64,000 bases of DNA from Pseudoalteromonas phenolica. Lineage in GTDB: Bacteria > Pseudomonadota > Gammaproteobacteria > Enterobacterales > Alteromonadaceae. Below, in pieces: positions 63,666 to 64,000 of this stretch. Where the stretch lies: NCBI RefSeq assembly GCF_001444405.1, contig NZ_CP013187.1, forward strand, positions 2,790,001-2,854,000. The letters are read 5' to 3'. How positions within the stretch are numbered: position 1 is the first letter of the stretch; the number at the start of each line of letters is the position of its first letter. A model generated the notes under the pieces. That model had not been told where the DNA came from, made no database searches, and saw only the letters and a list, made by a program, of their open reading frames with translations. The position numbers and the translations under genes were made by a program.

Positions 63666-64000
63666 TTAGTGTTCACGTGTGTGGTGGAACTGAACATCAG
63701 GATAGCGTTCCATTGATAAGTTTAAGTTTACACGGCTTGGTGCAATGTAAGTTAAGTTATCGCCACCATCAAGGGCTAAGTTTGCTTCACACTTACGTTT
63801 AAACTCAGCCATTTTCTTATCGTCGTCGCAGGTTACCCAACGCGCAGTTTGTACTGACACACTCTCGTAGATTGCATCTACGTTATATTCCGCTTTCAAA
63901 CGGGCAACAACCACATCAAACTGCAGCACACCAACCGCACCTACGATTAGGCTGTTATTTTGTAATGGTCTAAATACCTGTACCGCGCCTTCTTCTGAAA
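63666..64000 (-). CDS. prfC: Peptide chain release factor 3, C-terminal part (cut by window edge)
   Basis: The frame remains open to the window edge, so only about 111 residues of the C-terminus are visible. They closely match E. coli RF3, for example EEGAVQVFRP, VGAVGVLQFDVVVARL and the end YPDVQFHHTREH. RF3 is a GTPase that recycles RF1 and RF2 from the ribosome; its GTPase domain lies outside the window. Confidence 0.95.
   Translation of the reverse strand, partial: SEEGAVQVFRPLQNNSLIVGAVGVLQFDVVVARLKAEYNVDAIYESVSVQTARWVTCDDDKKMAEFKRKCEANLALDGGDNLTYIAPSRVNLNLSMERYPDVQFHHTREH

Noticed and set aside
1..64000. CRISPR arrays, tRNA and rRNA genes, phage or conjugative modules
   Set aside because: None of their repeat patterns or marker genes were seen; a tRNA scan and repeat search would confirm this.

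Overview
This window looks like a chromosomal core segment of a marine gammaproteobacterium of the Alteromonadales, most likely Pseudoalteromonas or a near relative. That assignment rests on gene order and protein resemblance read by eye, not on a search. Nearly every gene is a housekeeping gene in a gammaproteobacterial order. Examples are nudF-yqiB-cpdA-yqiA-parE-parC, rsmE-gshB-yqgE-ruvX, pilU-pilT facing yggS-proC-yggT-rdgB-hemW, and pdhR-aceE-aceF-lpd. There are no rRNA or tRNA genes, no CRISPR array, no phage and no transposase gene.

Layout. 1-490 is non-coding and holds a MITE-like inverted-repeat element. 491-9967 carries a PIN-PhoH ATPase, rapA, a small membrane protein, an EamA exporter, a chemoreceptor and rluA. 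10020-18803 is a leftward block: an M20 amidohydrolase, a membrane-tethered XRE regulator, parC, parE, yqiA, cpdA, yqiB and nudF. 18970-21989 runs rightward (tolC, an lpxL-type acyltransferase and a TcpQ-like protein). It faces glnE (leftward). 24924-29205 runs rightward (tandem DUF350 protein, an unknown, rsmE, gshB, yqgE, ruvX). 29209-32268 runs leftward (periplasmic binding protein, pilU, pilT). 32298-38449 runs rightward (yggS, proC, yggT, DUF4426, rdgB, hemW, DUF885 lipoprotein).

38692-44704 holds an unusual histidine-kinase-like protein facing a polyhydroxyalkanoate locus (phaB, phasin, phaC) and a small outer-membrane barrel. 44799-51793 is the pyruvate dehydrogenase locus (lpd, aceF with three lipoyl domains, aceE, pdhR), with two PdhR-type palindromes upstream of pdhR. 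52158-58223 holds an MFS transporter, a second orphan periplasmic binding protein, the speA-speB pair that makes putrescine from arginine via agmatine, and an RMD1-family protein. The right end has a tiny double-glycine-leader peptide gene, serB and ytjB diverging, tatD, pdxH, argS and the C-terminal part of prfC cut by the window edge.

The most interesting items are four. (1) A 54-residue peptide gene at 58401-58565 has a RiPP/bacteriocin-like leader ending in Gly-Gly, a three-cysteine core, its own promoter-like region and a terminator, but no modification genes nearby. (2) A sensor kinase has Gln in place of the phospho-acceptor His. (3) Two intergenic palindromic elements share a 65-bp core of identical length with conserved flanks, while the central hairpin differs in sequence but keeps its pairing. 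(4) The pdhR/MFS intergenic region is rich in palindromes. Most of the rest is ordinary core genome.
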